Assembly (NCBI GenBank): GCA_035606355.1
Contig: DATNFO010000055.1
Location: 22,722 to 86,721, forward strand
Length of the DNA stretch: 64,000 nucleotides
From: Sulfopaludibacter sp035606355
GTDB taxonomy: Bacteria > Acidobacteriota > Terriglobia > Bryobacterales > Bryobacteraceae
Direction: 5' to 3'
Shown: positions 1 to 8,848 of the stretch, one piece after another
Layout of the letters: each line of letters opens with the position of its first letter
Numbering within the stretch: position 1 is the first letter of the stretch
Position numbers and translations under genes: made by a program
The notes under the pieces: model-generated
What the model was told of the DNA's origin: nothing
Seen by the model: the letters and a program-made list of their open reading frames with translations, nothing else
Database searches by the model: none

Positions 1-1
1 T

Positions 2-2062
2 CAACAGCGTCAGACCACCTCAAAGCTTGTGGCCTTCTCCGAGTTTCACACCTTCGCGCCCAGCGTGGTCAACGAATTCCGTCTGGGGTACCAGCGGTAT
101 AACGACAGCGTGCCTTCGGGCGACTATAGCTTCCCTGGCCTGGACGCGTTTCCGAATATTGTGATTGCCAACGATTTGAACGTTCAGCTAGGTCCATACA
201 GCACGTCGCCTCAATTCACCATCATCAACACTTACCAGGCAATCGATAACCTGAGTTGGACGAAGGGCAAGCACACCATCAAGGTTGGCTGGGAAGGGCG
301 TAAGTACATCGACGGCACCGTTGCGGTGCAACGCGTCCGCGGCGATTACGATTACAAGACGCTGGGGCAGTTCATTCTCGACTATACGCCCGATCAACTG
401 GCGGAGCGGAATGTCGGTGTGGCGCCGTACTCCGGAAATGCCATCAATACGTCGCTCTTCGCCAATGACAGCTATCGCTGGAAGCCGAACGTGACAATTA
501 ACATCGGCCTGCGCTGGCAGTACGACGGCGTTCCTCATGACGATAAGCAATGGACGCTCAATTCGATTGCCAGCGTACCGGGGTTAATCGAGTTCCGCGC
601 GCCGACCGCACAGTTGAATGCATTCGCGCCGCGTCTCGGCATCGCGTACTCCCCGGGGTCGAGCGGCCGCACCTCCATTCGGGCGGGCTTCGGAATGGCG
701 TATGACAAGTTGTTCGAGAATCTTGGAACCAATAACCGCCCGCCCGAGATTTCAACGACGGTTGACGCTCCATCGCTCGGCGGCGCTACTCCCGGTTACC
801 TGGCAACAGGCGGCATTCCCGCGAGAGCCTCGGCGGGGCCGGCCTGCACGGACGCCCTGAGTTGCCGCGCCATCACCTCCGGGTATGTTTACGATGAGCA
901 GTTGCCGTATGCAATCACCTGGAACGCCGGCATACAGCACGTCTTCCACCAGGACTACACCTTTGAGGCGCGGTATCTGGGCACCAAGGGCGTTCACCTC
1001 TTCACGCAGAATCGAATCAACCGGATCGACAAAGTAACTGCCAGCCGTTTCATTCCCACTTACCTGCAGACTCCCAGCGCCGCCACGCTCTCTGCCGAAC
1101 CCTTGCTCCTCGGAGATATTCAGGCGTTCTCCAGTTTCGACCCGGCGTACCTGGCCGCTGGATTTACATCCAATATCGTAGCGTTCCCGAGCCGCGGCAA
1201 CTCCGAATATCACGGCCTCGCGCTCGAATTGACGCGCCGCTTCACCAATAGCCTGCTGCTCAAAGCCGCGTACACGTGGAGCCACAACATTGATGACAGC
1301 ACCGCCGATCTGTTCTCAACCCTGCTCGCGCCGCGGCGGCCGCAGGATTTCCAGAACATGAGCGCCGAGAAATCGGCATCGTTCCTCGATCGCCGCCAGC
1401 GGCTTACATTGACGTGGCTGTATGAGTTACCTGCGTTCCGCAAGAGCGATAACAAGTTCTTCCGCTTCGCATTAGGCGGATACATGTTGAGCGGCACTTA
1501 CACTTACGAGTCTCCGCAGTTTGCGACGGTGCAAAGCGGCATCGATTCGAACCTGAATGGCGATTCCGCCGGCGACCGCGCGATCGTCAACCCGCAAGGC
1601 GATGCCAACGCCGGCAGCGACGTAATCGCACTCGCGCGCGACGGCAGCGTCGTCAGCGCCAGCACGGCATGCAAGATCGGCGGCCAGGCGACCACCGGCA
1701 CTAACTGCACCGCGGCATACGTGGCCAGCAATCCGAATGCGCGGTACATCATTGCAGGCGCCGGAGCGCTTGCGAATGCCGGCCGCAATACCATTCCGCT
1801 GCGGCCAATTAACAATTTCGATGTTCAGGTGAAGAAGGAATTCCTGTTCAAAGAAAATGTGAAATTCCAGATTGCCGCGCAGGCGTTCAATCTATTCAAC
1901 CACCCGCAGTATGTTTCCGGTTACATCAACAACGTGCAGTTCCATGACAGCAACACCACGAACCTCAACCTGGTGCCTAACAGCAGCGTGTTCGGCCAAC
2001 CGGACCAGGTGTTCAGCAGCAACCCGCGAGGCATGCAATTGACCGCGCGCTTTGAGTTCTAA
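2..2062 (+). CDS. TonB-dependent outer-membrane receptor, Oar-like (5' end outside window)
   Basis: The frame is already open at base 2, so this is the C-terminal part (about 686 residues) of a larger protein. The segment is the beta-barrel of the large Acidobacteria Oar-like TonB-dependent receptors: strands alternate with long loops, landmarks such as NIGLRWQYDG, PRLGIAYSPG and AAYTWSHNIDD recur in this family, and the protein ends ARFEF with a terminal Phe, the usual barrel-assembly signal. Such receptors import substrates, often oligosaccharides, across the outer membrane using TonB energy. The N-terminal carboxypeptidase-like and plug domains lie before the window. A strong terminator follows, so it is the last gene of its transcript. 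The substrate cannot be inferred. Confidence 0.88.
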   Translation, partial: QQRQTTSKLVAFSEFHTFAPSVVNEFRLGYQRYNDSVPSGDYSFPGLDAFPNIVIANDLNVQLGPYSTSPQFTIINTYQAIDNLSWTKGKHTIKVGWEGRKYIDGTVAVQRVRGDYDYKTLGQFILDYTPDQLAERNVGVAPYSGNAINTSLFANDSYRWKPNVTINIGLRWQYDGVPHDDKQWTLNSIASVPGLIEFRAPTAQLNAFAPRLGIAYSPGSSGRTSIRAGFGMAYDKLFENLGTNNRPPEISTTVDAPSLGGATPGYLATGGIPARASAGPACTDALSCRAITSGYVYDEQLPYAITWNAGIQHVFHQDYTFEARYLGTKGVHLFTQNRINRIDKVTASRFIPTYLQTPSAATLSAEPLLLGDIQAFSSFDPAYLAAGFTSNIVAFPSRGNSEYHGLALELTRRFTNSLLLKAAYTWSHNIDDSTADLFSTLLAPRRPQDFQNMSAEKSASFLDRRQRLTLTWLYELPAFRKSDNKFFRFALGGYMLSGTYTYESPQFATVQSGIDSNLNGDSAGDRAIVNPQGDANAGSDVIALARDGSVVSASTACKIGGQATTGTNCTAAYVASNPNARYIIAGAGALANAGRNTIPLRPINNFDVQVKKEFLFKENVKFQIAAQAFNLFNHPQYVSGYINNVQFHDSNTTNLNLVPNSSVFGQPDQVFSSNPRGMQLTARFEF

Positions 2063-2082
2063 GAAAGCCGTCAGCGACTGAA

Positions 2083-2115
2083 GGCAGGCCGGTCAGATCC
2101 GGCCTGCCGATTTTT
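2083..2115 (+). terminator. Rho-independent terminator
   Basis: A perfect 10-bp inverted repeat (GGCAGGCCGG at 2083-2092, complement at 2099-2108) with a 6-base loop is followed by GATTTTT. It lies 20 bases after the receptor stop codon and the T tract is on the plus strand, so it ends the receptor transcript rather than the convergent ABC-F transcript. Confidence 0.85.
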
Positions 2116-2120
2116 GCCGA

Positions 2121-3758
2121 TCACGCGTGAATGCCTGGCGCTTCATGGCCCAGCTTCTGCACGTATTCCACATACGACCCGGGATAGACCAGCGGCTCCC
2201 GCGCCGTTCCCGACTCGCCGCCGAGTTCCAGGACGCGCGACGCCAGCGAGCGCAGGAAAGTGCGGTCGTGCGAAACGAAGATCATGGTGCCTTCGAACCC
2301 GCGGAGCGCCTCCGCGAGCATCTCTTTCGTCGCGAGGTCCAGGTGGTTGGTGGGCTCATCCAGGACCAGCAGGTTCGGCGGATTGTACAGCATGCGCGCC
2401 ATCGCCAGCCGCGACCGCTCCCCGCCGGACAGCGCGCGGATCTTCTTATCCACCTCGTCGCCCGAGAATTGGAACGCGCCGGCGAGCGTGCGTAGCGAGC
2501 CCAGGTTGTCCTGCGGAAAATCCTCCTGCAACTGCTCGATGACCGTCAGGTTCGCCGCGAGCACGTCCAGCGATTGCTGCGCGAAGTAGCCCATCGTGAC
2601 GCTCGCGCCAATGCGCACGCTACCCGCATCGGGCGTGGACACCCCCGCAATCATTTTCAGCAGCGTAGTTTTGCCTGCGCCGTTGCGGCCCATCACTGCC
2701 CAGCGCTCGCCGCGGCGGACCGTGAGATCGAAGTTGCTGTAAATGTTTCGCTTCCCGTAGCTCTTACACAGGTCTTCGATGACGATTACCTGATCTCCCG
2801 AGCGCGGCGGCGTGCGGAACTCGAACTTCACCACGTGACGCTTCTTCGGCAGCTCGATCTTCTCGATTTTATCGAGTGCCTTAATCCGGCTCTGCACCTG
2901 CGCGGCTTTGGCGGCGTGCGCCTTGAACCGTTCGATGAAGCGCTGCTCCTTGGCCAGCATCGCCTGCTGCCGCGCAAAAGCGGCCTGTTGATTGGACTCG
3001 CGGATGGCCCGCTCGCGTTCGTAAAAGTCGTAATTGCCTGAGTAAACGATAATCTCGCCGCCATCGATTTCGGCGATCCGGTTCACCACGCGATTCATGA
3101 ACTCCCGGTCGTGGGAAGTCATCAGGAGCGCCCCTGTGTACGTCGTCAGAAACCGTTCCAGCCAGATGATGGACTCGATATCGAGGTGGTTTGTCGGTTC
3201 ATCCATCAGCAGGACGTCAGGACGCCCGAGCAGCACCCGAGCCATCGCTACGCGAATCTTCCAGCCACCGGAGAGCGCGCCCACATCGCCATCGATCTGG
3301 TCGTCTTCGAAGCCGAGGCCGTGCAGCACCTCACGCGCCTGCGCCTCCAACGCGTAGCCGCCGAGGTGCTCGTATTCCTCCTGCACGTGGCCGAAGCGCT
3401 CGAGGATCCGGTCCATCTCGTCAAGCTTTTCCGGATCCCCCATGGCGTGCTGGAGTTCTTCTAATTCGTGGTGCAGGTCGCCGAGCCTGCCGCTGCCGGC
3501 GATCGCCTCATCGAGCGCCGACCTGCCCTGCATTTCCTCCACATCCTGGCGGAAGTAGCCGATCGTGAGCCGCTTGGGAACGGAAATGTCGCCCTCGTCA
3601 GGTTCCTCTTCGCCGACGATCATGCGGAACAAAGTGGTCTTACCCGAGCCGTTGGGACCCACCAACCCGACCTTCTCGCCGGGGTTCAACTGGAAAGAGG
3701 CATCGACGAAGACGAGTTGCCGGCCATACTGCTTATGAATGCTTGTGAACGAGATCAT
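2121..3758 (-). CDS. ABC-F family ATPase (ribosome-associated translation factor type)
   Basis: 545 residues, the usual size for ABC-F proteins, with two tandem ATP-binding domains and no membrane segments. Domain 1 has Walker A GPNGSGKTT (about residues 34-42), signature ALSGGW (about 161-166) and Walker B LLMDEPTNHLD (about 183-193). Domain 2 has GRNGAGKTT, ALSGGERSRLAMA and LLVLDEPTNHLD. Between them lies the charged helical linker (about 240-310, rich in Arg, Lys, Gln and Ala) that reaches into the ribosomal E site in this family. Known members (EttA, Uup, YbiT, antibiotic-resistance types) act on translating ribosomes; which subgroup this is cannot be settled by eye. It starts at an ATG directly behind a strong hairpin with no clear Shine-Dalgarno sequence. 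Confidence 0.93.
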   Translation of the reverse strand: MISFTSIHKQYGRQLVFVDASFQLNPGEKVGLVGPNGSGKTTLFRMIVGEEEPDEGDISVPKRLTIGYFRQDVEEMQGRSALDEAIAGSGRLGDLHHELEELQHAMGDPEKLDEMDRILERFGHVQEEYEHLGGYALEAQAREVLHGLGFEDDQIDGDVGALSGGWKIRVAMARVLLGRPDVLLMDEPTNHLDIESIIWLERFLTTYTGALLMTSHDREFMNRVVNRIAEIDGGEIIVYSGNYDFYERERAIRESNQQAAFARQQAMLAKEQRFIERFKAHAAKAAQVQSRIKALDKIEKIELPKKRHVVKFEFRTPPRSGDQVIVIEDLCKSYGKRNIYSNFDLTVRRGERWAVMGRNGAGKTTLLKMIAGVSTPDAGSVRIGASVTMGYFAQQSLDVLAANLTVIEQLQEDFPQDNLGSLRTLAGAFQFSGDEVDKKIRALSGGERSRLAMARMLYNPPNLLVLDEPTNHLDLATKEMLAEALRGFEGTMIFVSHDRTFLRSLASRVLELGGESGTAREPLVYPGSYVEYVQKLGHEAPGIHA

Positions 3759-3802
3759 GGAGTGCGGAAAACGCTAATTCCGGGCCGCGCGCCCGGCACT
3801 CC
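3759..3802 (-). promoter_or_regulatory. Structured leader hairpin abutting the ABC-F start codon
   Basis: Read on the minus strand, GGAGTGC (3802-3796) pairs with GCACTCC (3765-3759), and inside it CCGGGC pairs with GCCCGG (3796-3791 and 3785-3780) around a CGCGC loop. The outer stem ends on the base before the ATG, and the only GGAG in the leader is inside the stem. The palindrome is seen directly; a role in translation control is inference. It could also be a dispersed intergenic palindrome. Confidence 0.45.
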
Positions 3803-3919
3803 ATTATCCTATGGCAACAGTGACGCCTGCCCTTCCCCGCGGACTCGCCTGCATTCGTACGGAACGTTTCGTTGGACCTTCGCGTGTCGGACATCGGGTT
3901 AGCTGCGCAACGAAAAACA

Positions 3920-4396
3920 ATGTCAGATTCGAAAACTCCTTCTGAAGACGAAATGCGGAACAACGTGATCCGCCTCGCGTTCAACGGCGCTCCCGAGCGG
4001 TTCGAAGAGTTCTGCCACATTCTCGCCGCAAGCGTGCCCGAGGCCCATTCCGGCGTTCTCCGCGGAAGCGCGATCACGGGTTTTCGGTGGAAGGACGGCG
4101 CGCCATTCGATGCCGATGGGCCCGGCACCAGCGACCTGGACGTCACGCTGGTCGGGTCCGACGTGCTTCGCTACTATTCCATCGACGGGTACTGGATCCC
4201 CGGCATCCACTCCCGGCCGCTCAGCGATGTCGATCCCGATATCGCGCCTGAGCTGATTCCGCTGCGGAATCGCCTCATGGGAATGGTCGGCCGCCCCGTG
4301 AATATCCAGGGTACGCGGGACTGGGTGCAATCCTTGCGCGGCGAACTCATGGGACAGCCTTACCTGACGCTGTTCGGAACGCCGTCCGGCGAATAG
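3920..4396 (+). CDS. Nucleotidyltransferase-fold protein, unassigned
   Basis: 158 residues from the ATG at 3920; an in-frame TTG at 3872 would add 16 residues but the added part looks unlike coding sequence. The core holds LRGSAITG followed by GPGTSDLDVTLVG, which matches the GS...DxD metal and nucleotide motif of the DNA polymerase beta-like nucleotidyltransferase superfamily (minimal NTases). Residues after that (DVDPDIAPELIPLRNRL) are helical and there is no signal peptide, so it should be cytoplasmic. The stop is 2 bases before the start of a phosphoesterase-fold gene, so the two are probably one transcript. The substrate is unknown; the fold assignment rests on the motif only. Confidence 0.7.
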   Translation: MSDSKTPSEDEMRNNVIRLAFNGAPERFEEFCHILAASVPEAHSGVLRGSAITGFRWKDGAPFDADGPGTSDLDVTLVGSDVLRYYSIDGYWIPGIHSRPLSDVDPDIAPELIPLRNRLMGMVGRPVNIQGTRDWVQSLRGELMGQPYLTLFGTPSGE

Positions 4397-4398
4397 CG

Positions 4399-5154
4399 GT
4401 GCGGCTTCTCAGCTACAACATTCGTCACGGAGGCGGAGGCCGCGAGAAAGCGCTGGCTGCCGTTATCAACCAGTGCGAACCGGACGTGGTCGTGCTGCAG
4501 GAGGCCGTGCGGCCTGACGTGGTCGAACGTCTCAGCTCGGCCTGCGGAATGACGCAATGGGCCTGCCGGCCGGGCTACTCGGTCGCATTTCTCAGCCGGC
4601 TCGAAGTGGCGCATTCCGAATGGCGGCGCTCGCCGTTCGGACGCCGGCATTACCTGGAATTGGTGCTCGCGGAGCAGAACCTGCGGATTTTCGGAGTCCA
4701 CCTTTCCGCCATTCATTCCAACGTGACGGAACTCCGCCGCGTGTATGAATTGCGGTCGATTCTACGCGAGACTGCCAGGTGCAGCCAGACCTTCCACGTG
4801 CTGACCGGCGACTTCAACACTCTCGCCAATGGTGAAGCATTGGACATTGCGCGCCTGCCATTCCGGCTGCGCGCATTTCTCCGCGTAACCGGCGGCCGGG
4901 TGCGCTGGCGAACGATAAAGCTGATGGCGCAAGCATCGTATGTCGATGCCTTTCGGTCCTTTCACCCGCTCGATTCGGGCTACACCTTTCCCACTTGGGA
5001 CCCTCATGTTCGCCTCGACTACCTCTTCGCGCCACAGCAATTCGCCAGTTTCGTCCAGCAATGTGAGGTCGTGCGCGATGGACCTGTGCGCGATGCCTCT
5101 GACCACTTTCCCCTCCTGTCTGTGATCACGGCACCCGCCAAGCCGCGGTGCTGA
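4399..5154 (+). CDS. Endonuclease/exonuclease/phosphatase family protein
   Basis: 251 residues starting at GTG 4399, two bases after the upstream stop. It has the ordered catalytic landmarks of the EEP superfamily: LLSYNIRHG near the N terminus (metal/phosphate Asn), VVLQEAV (metal Glu), GVHLSAIH, LTGDFNT (Asp and Asn) and DASDHFPLL at the C-terminal end (Asp-His pair). Members are metal-dependent phosphoesterases acting on nucleic acids, phospholipids or small phosphate esters; sequence alone does not choose among these. No signal peptide is evident. Pairing with a nucleotidyltransferase-like gene suggests a nucleotide or phosphodiester substrate, which is inference. Confidence 0.87.
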   Translation: MRLLSYNIRHGGGGREKALAAVINQCEPDVVVLQEAVRPDVVERLSSACGMTQWACRPGYSVAFLSRLEVAHSEWRRSPFGRRHYLELVLAEQNLRIFGVHLSAIHSNVTELRRVYELRSILRETARCSQTFHVLTGDFNTLANGEALDIARLPFRLRAFLRVTGGRVRWRTIKLMAQASYVDAFRSFHPLDSGYTFPTWDPHVRLDYLFAPQQFASFVQQCEVVRDGPVRDASDHFPLLSVITAPAKPRC

Positions 5155-5255
5155 CCGCCTCGCGCCGCACGCGTAGCGGGCCAGACCGGGCTATAGAAAG
5201 TTGCGTCATCCTTGTTACGCGACCTGCCCGGGCAGAGTATCCTGGATCGGATGGC

Positions 5256-5813
5256 ATGGGCGACGTAACGGAACTGCTGCGGCGATGGAGCGCGGGCGAC
5301 CGCGCCGCCTTAGAAGAAATGGTCCCGCTCGTCTATGACGACCTCAAACGGGTGGCCGGCCGCAACCTGCGCAACGAACGCCACTCCCCTACCCTGAACT
5401 GCACGGCGCTGGTCCACGAGGCATACCTGCGCCTGGTTTCGCAGGACCGCACCGAATGGACGGGGCGCCGGCACTTCTTCGCCGCCGCCGCCGGCGTTAT
5501 GCGGCGCATTCTGGTGGAGCACGCACGCCAGCGTCTGGCGGCGAAACGGGGATCGGGTGCTCCCCATGAGCCGCTCGACCGTGCCGTCTCCGTCGCTCTT
5601 GAACCAGACCTGGATGTTCTCGCCATTGACGAGGCGCTCACCGAACTCGCGCGCGGCGATCCGCTGAGCGCCCAGGTTGTCGAGCTGCGCTGTTTCGGCG
5701 GTCTCTCCATTGAGGAGACCGCCGACGTCATCGGCGCGTCACCATCGTCCGTCACGCGAACGTGGAGTTTCGCGCGGGCGTGGTTATACCGCCGCCTTCG
5801 CACGGCGGAGTAA
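5256..5813 (+). CDS. RNA polymerase ECF-subfamily sigma factor
   Basis: 185 residues from ATG 5256 (MGDVTELLRRWSAGD); an upstream in-frame extension to 5148 overlaps the preceding gene and lacks family similarity. Region 2 covers AALEEMVPLVYDDLKRVAGR, with LVHEAYLRLV and RRHFFAAAAGVMRRILVEHAR typical of the TIGR02999-type sigma factors common in Acidobacteria and Planctomycetes. Region 4 is ALTELARGDPLSAQVVELRC followed by the GLSIEETADVIGASPSSVTR helix-turn-helix. No anti-sigma gene is next to it. The Ser/Thr kinase starting at 6741 on the same strand is the usual partner of this type. The last 30 bases overlap the 3' end of the convergent PEP-CTERM gene. Confidence 0.92.
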   Translation: MGDVTELLRRWSAGDRAALEEMVPLVYDDLKRVAGRNLRNERHSPTLNCTALVHEAYLRLVSQDRTEWTGRRHFFAAAAGVMRRILVEHARQRLAAKRGSGAPHEPLDRAVSVALEPDLDVLAIDEALTELARGDPLSAQVVELRCFGGLSIEETADVIGASPSSVTRTWSFARAWLYRRLRTAE

Positions 5814-6635
5814 CATCGCCACCGCGGCCACACCCGCGCCGAACCACGTCGCAGGCTCAGGGATCGGCGGCGTGAACTGGTTGTTCACGATGAACAACTC
5901 CGGTGCGTTCACCGTTACTCCCTGCGGCAGATTGAAGACCGGACCGGAGAGCGGAAATTCGAACGTGTCGCGGAATTCGGCGCTCGCAGACCCTCCCGAG
6001 AACGGCGAATTCGCAAGTGCGCTGATGCTCATGACGAAGTCGAGCGGCGTGTTCACGGGAACGGTTAGCTCCAAGCTGGTGATTGCCGCGTTCAAGGTCG
6101 TCCCGCAAGGCGGCGCGGTTCCGATGCTGCCGTGGCACTCCAGCGGATTCGACGATATATCCGCCAGCGAGGTGCTGTAGGCAATCAGCGCGGTGCCGTT
6201 CAGGGTAAGAATCATAGTCATCTGCGCGCCGGCATCGGAGTCGCTGGAAGAAACGGCCAGGCTACCGTGCAGGTTGCCGTTGACGCTCACCGTCACCTGC
6301 TTAATGTTCGGGTCCCCGGTGCTAAAGATCAGGCCGGTGTCTTCAAATTGTGCGCTGGCGCGGCCGGTGGCGGGCAGCGAGGTGCCGGTGGAATTGTGAG
6401 AACTTGCGCCGGCGCCCACGATTCCGGGGTTCGATGACGCAGCGCCGAACCCGGCGCTGCCCGCATCCGCGCAGGTGATACTCGCGCCCAGGGGCGATGA
6501 TGACGACGTGTTCACACCAGGCCCCGTGCACGAACCGCCAAGCGAAGAATTCGGGTTCACCGTGATTGAAAAGATCTCATTGGCGTAACCTGGAGCAGCC
6601 ATTACGGCGAAGAACAACAAAGGTAGAAGCTTCAC
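5784..6635 (-). CDS. PEP-CTERM sorting-domain secreted protein
   Basis: 283 residues from a GTG at 6635 preceded by GGAGGG. The N terminus MKLLPLLFFAVMAAPGYA is a signal peptide. The body is Ser/Gly/Thr-rich and beta-like (repeated NGNLHGSLAVSSSDSD-type stretches). The C terminus is the PEP-CTERM signal: IPEPATW, then a hydrophobic helix and RRAKAAV. In known systems an exosortase cleaves this tag during export to the cell surface or exopolysaccharide; no exosortase gene is in the window. The stop codon lies inside the convergent ECF sigma gene (30-bp overlap), and the gene sits between the sigma factor and the kinase. Function of the body is unknown. Confidence 0.88.
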   Translation of the reverse strand: MKLLPLLFFAVMAAPGYANEIFSITVNPNSSLGGSCTGPGVNTSSSSPLGASITCADAGSAGFGAASSNPGIVGAGASSHNSTGTSLPATGRASAQFEDTGLIFSTGDPNIKQVTVSVNGNLHGSLAVSSSDSDAGAQMTMILTLNGTALIAYSTSLADISSNPLECHGSIGTAPPCGTTLNAAITSLELTVPVNTPLDFVMSISALANSPFSGGSASAEFRDTFEFPLSGPVFNLPQGVTVNAPELFIVNNQFTPPIPEPATWFGAGVAAVAMLLRRAKAAV

Positions 6636-6723
6636 TAATTTCCCTCCGATTGATTTGCCGCGTGAGTTGGCGGCTACTAGTTGTGGCGCAAAAATCGGCT
6701 CTGCCGCGTCAAGGTTTTCGCTT

Positions 6724-6729
6724 TATAAT
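6724..6729 (+). promoter_or_regulatory. Consensus -10 box (TATAAT) of the kinase gene
   Basis: A perfect TATAAT lies 11 bases before the ATG at 6741, so transcription would begin within a few bases of the start codon, and no Shine-Dalgarno sequence is present. No good -35 is seen 16-18 bases upstream. The box is visible; a leaderless mRNA is inference. Confidence 0.55.
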
Positions 6730-6740
6730 TGACTCCGCCG

Positions 6741-8843
6741 ATGACCCTTCCGCAGTTGCGCGAGTTGTTCGGAAAAACACTGGAGATGAATGGCGGCGAC
6801 CGCGCGCGCGTACTTGAGGGGCTTGCTCCGGAAGCACGCGCCGAACTTACCGCCCTTTTGCGGGCTCATGACGAAGCTGCCTCTTTCCTGGAACACTCAG
6901 CCGCCGGTTTGCTGAGCCCCGGCGATCACGTAGGCAATTACCGGATCGTTTCCGAAATAGGCCATGGCGGCATGGGCGTGGTTTACCGGGCCGTACGCGA
7001 TGACGGCGAATTTACACGCCAGGTCGCCATCAAGGTGGTTGGCGGCCGCGTCTTCGCCCCGGAGGCGGAGCGCCGGTTCATTGCGGAGCGCAACTTTCTC
7101 GCCTCGCTGGACCACCCGAACATCGTCCGCATGATCGATGGCGGCGTCTGTAACCGTCAGCGGTATCTCGTCATGGAGTATGTCGATGGCGAACCCGCCA
7201 CCGCTTACTGCCAGTCGCGGAATCTGTGCCACTCGGACCGCCTGCGCATCCTGCGGACCTCGTGCGAGGCAGTACATTACGCGCATCAGCGCCTCATTCT
7301 GCACCGCGACCTGAAACCCGAGAACATCCTCATCACCGCCGAAGGCCAGTTGAAGATACTCGACTTCGGCATCGCGACCATGCTCGCCGAGGGTGAGGAA
7401 GATTCCGCGCTCAATCCTCTGACGCCATCCTGCGCCAGTCCGGAGCAGCTTCGCGGCGAGCGCCTGACCGTCGCATCGGACGTTTACGCGCTAGGCCTTC
7501 TCGGGCGGCAGATCCTCACGGGTTTGAAGCTCGCGCCGGATGTGGAAGCCATCCTTGCGAAAGCAACCGCGTCCGAACCCACGGCGCGTTACGGCACCGC
7601 ACTGGAACTCTCCGCGGATATTCAGCGGTACCTGGAAAGACGGCCGGTAGCCGCCCGCCCGGCGTCCTTTCTTTATCCCCTGCGCTGCCTCGTGTCGCGC
7701 AACAAGACGCTAACCGCGCTCACAGCGGCGCTCGTCGTGGCGGTGGTCGCCGGCTATGCCGCAACCTCATGGCAGGCGCGGCGCGCCGAACGGCGTTTCG
7801 AAAGCGCGCGGCGGCTCATCCATACCGTAATTCACGAAGTCCAGCCGCAACTGGAAGCTGTTGACGGCACCGTCGCCGTTCGCAAAATACTCATCGAAAA
7901 AACGCTCGTCTATCTGGAAGCTCTGTGGGCCGATTCGGCCGGGAATGTGCCGATCACGCGCGAACTGGTGGATTCCTACGTCACCTTGGCCATGCTCGCC
8001 GGGGACGCCGGTTCGGCGAACCTGGGCGATACCGTGCTGGCAAAGGACATTCTCGGCAAGGCGGAACGCCTGGCCAAAACGTTGGAGACGCGCAATCCCG
8101 ACCAGTCCTCCCTGCGCTCGCTCGTTGAGTTCTATCGCGCGGCGGCGCGCAATCGCAGTTTCTACGGCACCCCGGAAGGCGCCCGCGAGTACGCCCGAAA
8201 AAGTGTGGCGGCCGCGGAACGCACCGCGGAGCCGGCGCTACAGGCAAACGCCCTTGCAACGCTGGCGGATGTGACGGCCGATTACCGTTCGCAAATCGCA
8301 CTGTACGGGCGCGCTCTGGAATTCTACAAGAAGGTCCTCGCCGCCGGGCGGAGCGCCAACAATCTGCGCAGCACAGCGCTCATGTACAAGGACCTTTCCA
8401 GCGCGTGGATCGAACTCGAAGACTACCCGCGCAGTGTCGAGCACGCCAAAATGGCATACGGCCTCGACAGCGAACGTCTCAAGCTCGACCCCTCCTCGCC
8501 CGAGTGCCGCATGGCGGTCGCCTTCGACCTCGGAGAACTCGGTTGGGCCGAATTCCAGATGCACGACTACGCTGAAGCAGCGAAGTACATGCATGAAAAC
8601 GTCGAACTGCGCGAGAGCGTCGCCGCGGCAAACCGTGACGATCGCCGCGCGGCGGATCGGCTCGCCTATGCTCTTCGCGATCTCGCCGGGGTTGAACTCG
8701 CCATGGGCGACCGGCCCGCCGCGCGCCGCGACCTTGAGCGTACGGTCGGAATCTACGATGCGCTCGCCGCGCGAGGGCCGCTGGTCGCCCAGTCCGCTGA
8801 TCGCTATGCGCAAGCCCGACGGACTCTGGCCTCATTGCGCTAA
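6741..8843 (+). CDS. Membrane-anchored Hanks-type Ser/Thr protein kinase with C-terminal repeat domain
   Basis: 700 residues from ATG 6741 (an in-frame TTG at 6729 overlaps the TATAAT box). The kinase domain runs from about residue 67 to 300: Gly-loop GHGGMGVVYRA (about 74-84), catalytic Lys in VAIKV (98), HRDLKPEN (188-195) and DFG (208-210) are all present, so it should be active. The activation segment continues to CASPEQLRGERLTVASDVYALG. A single membrane helix follows (about 324-343). The remaining 350 residues are helical with TPR-like repeats (for example SVEHAKMAYGLDSERLKLDP and YAEAAKYMHENVELRES), likely outside the membrane and a protein-binding or sensing part. It is probably functionally paired with the ECF sigma factor at 5256. 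Confidence 0.93.
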   Translation: MTLPQLRELFGKTLEMNGGDRARVLEGLAPEARAELTALLRAHDEAASFLEHSAAGLLSPGDHVGNYRIVSEIGHGGMGVVYRAVRDDGEFTRQVAIKVVGGRVFAPEAERRFIAERNFLASLDHPNIVRMIDGGVCNRQRYLVMEYVDGEPATAYCQSRNLCHSDRLRILRTSCEAVHYAHQRLILHRDLKPENILITAEGQLKILDFGIATMLAEGEEDSALNPLTPSCASPEQLRGERLTVASDVYALGLLGRQILTGLKLAPDVEAILAKATASEPTARYGTALELSADIQRYLERRPVAARPASFLYPLRCLVSRNKTLTALTAALVVAVVAGYAATSWQARRAERRFESARRLIHTVIHEVQPQLEAVDGTVAVRKILIEKTLVYLEALWADSAGNVPITRELVDSYVTLAMLAGDAGSANLGDTVLAKDILGKAERLAKTLETRNPDQSSLRSLVEFYRAAARNRSFYGTPEGAREYARKSVAAAERTAEPALQANALATLADVTADYRSQIALYGRALEFYKKVLAAGRSANNLRSTALMYKDLSSAWIELEDYPRSVEHAKMAYGLDSERLKLDPSSPECRMAVAFDLGELGWAEFQMHDYAEAAKYMHENVELRESVAAANRDDRRAADRLAYALRDLAGVELAMGDRPAARRDLERTVGIYDALAARGPLVAQSADRYAQARRTLASLR

Positions 8844-8848
8844 GAGAA

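Noticed and set aside
5784..6635. Complete exosortase/PEP-CTERM system
   Set aside because: Only the substrate protein is present; no exosortase or polysaccharide genes occur in the window.
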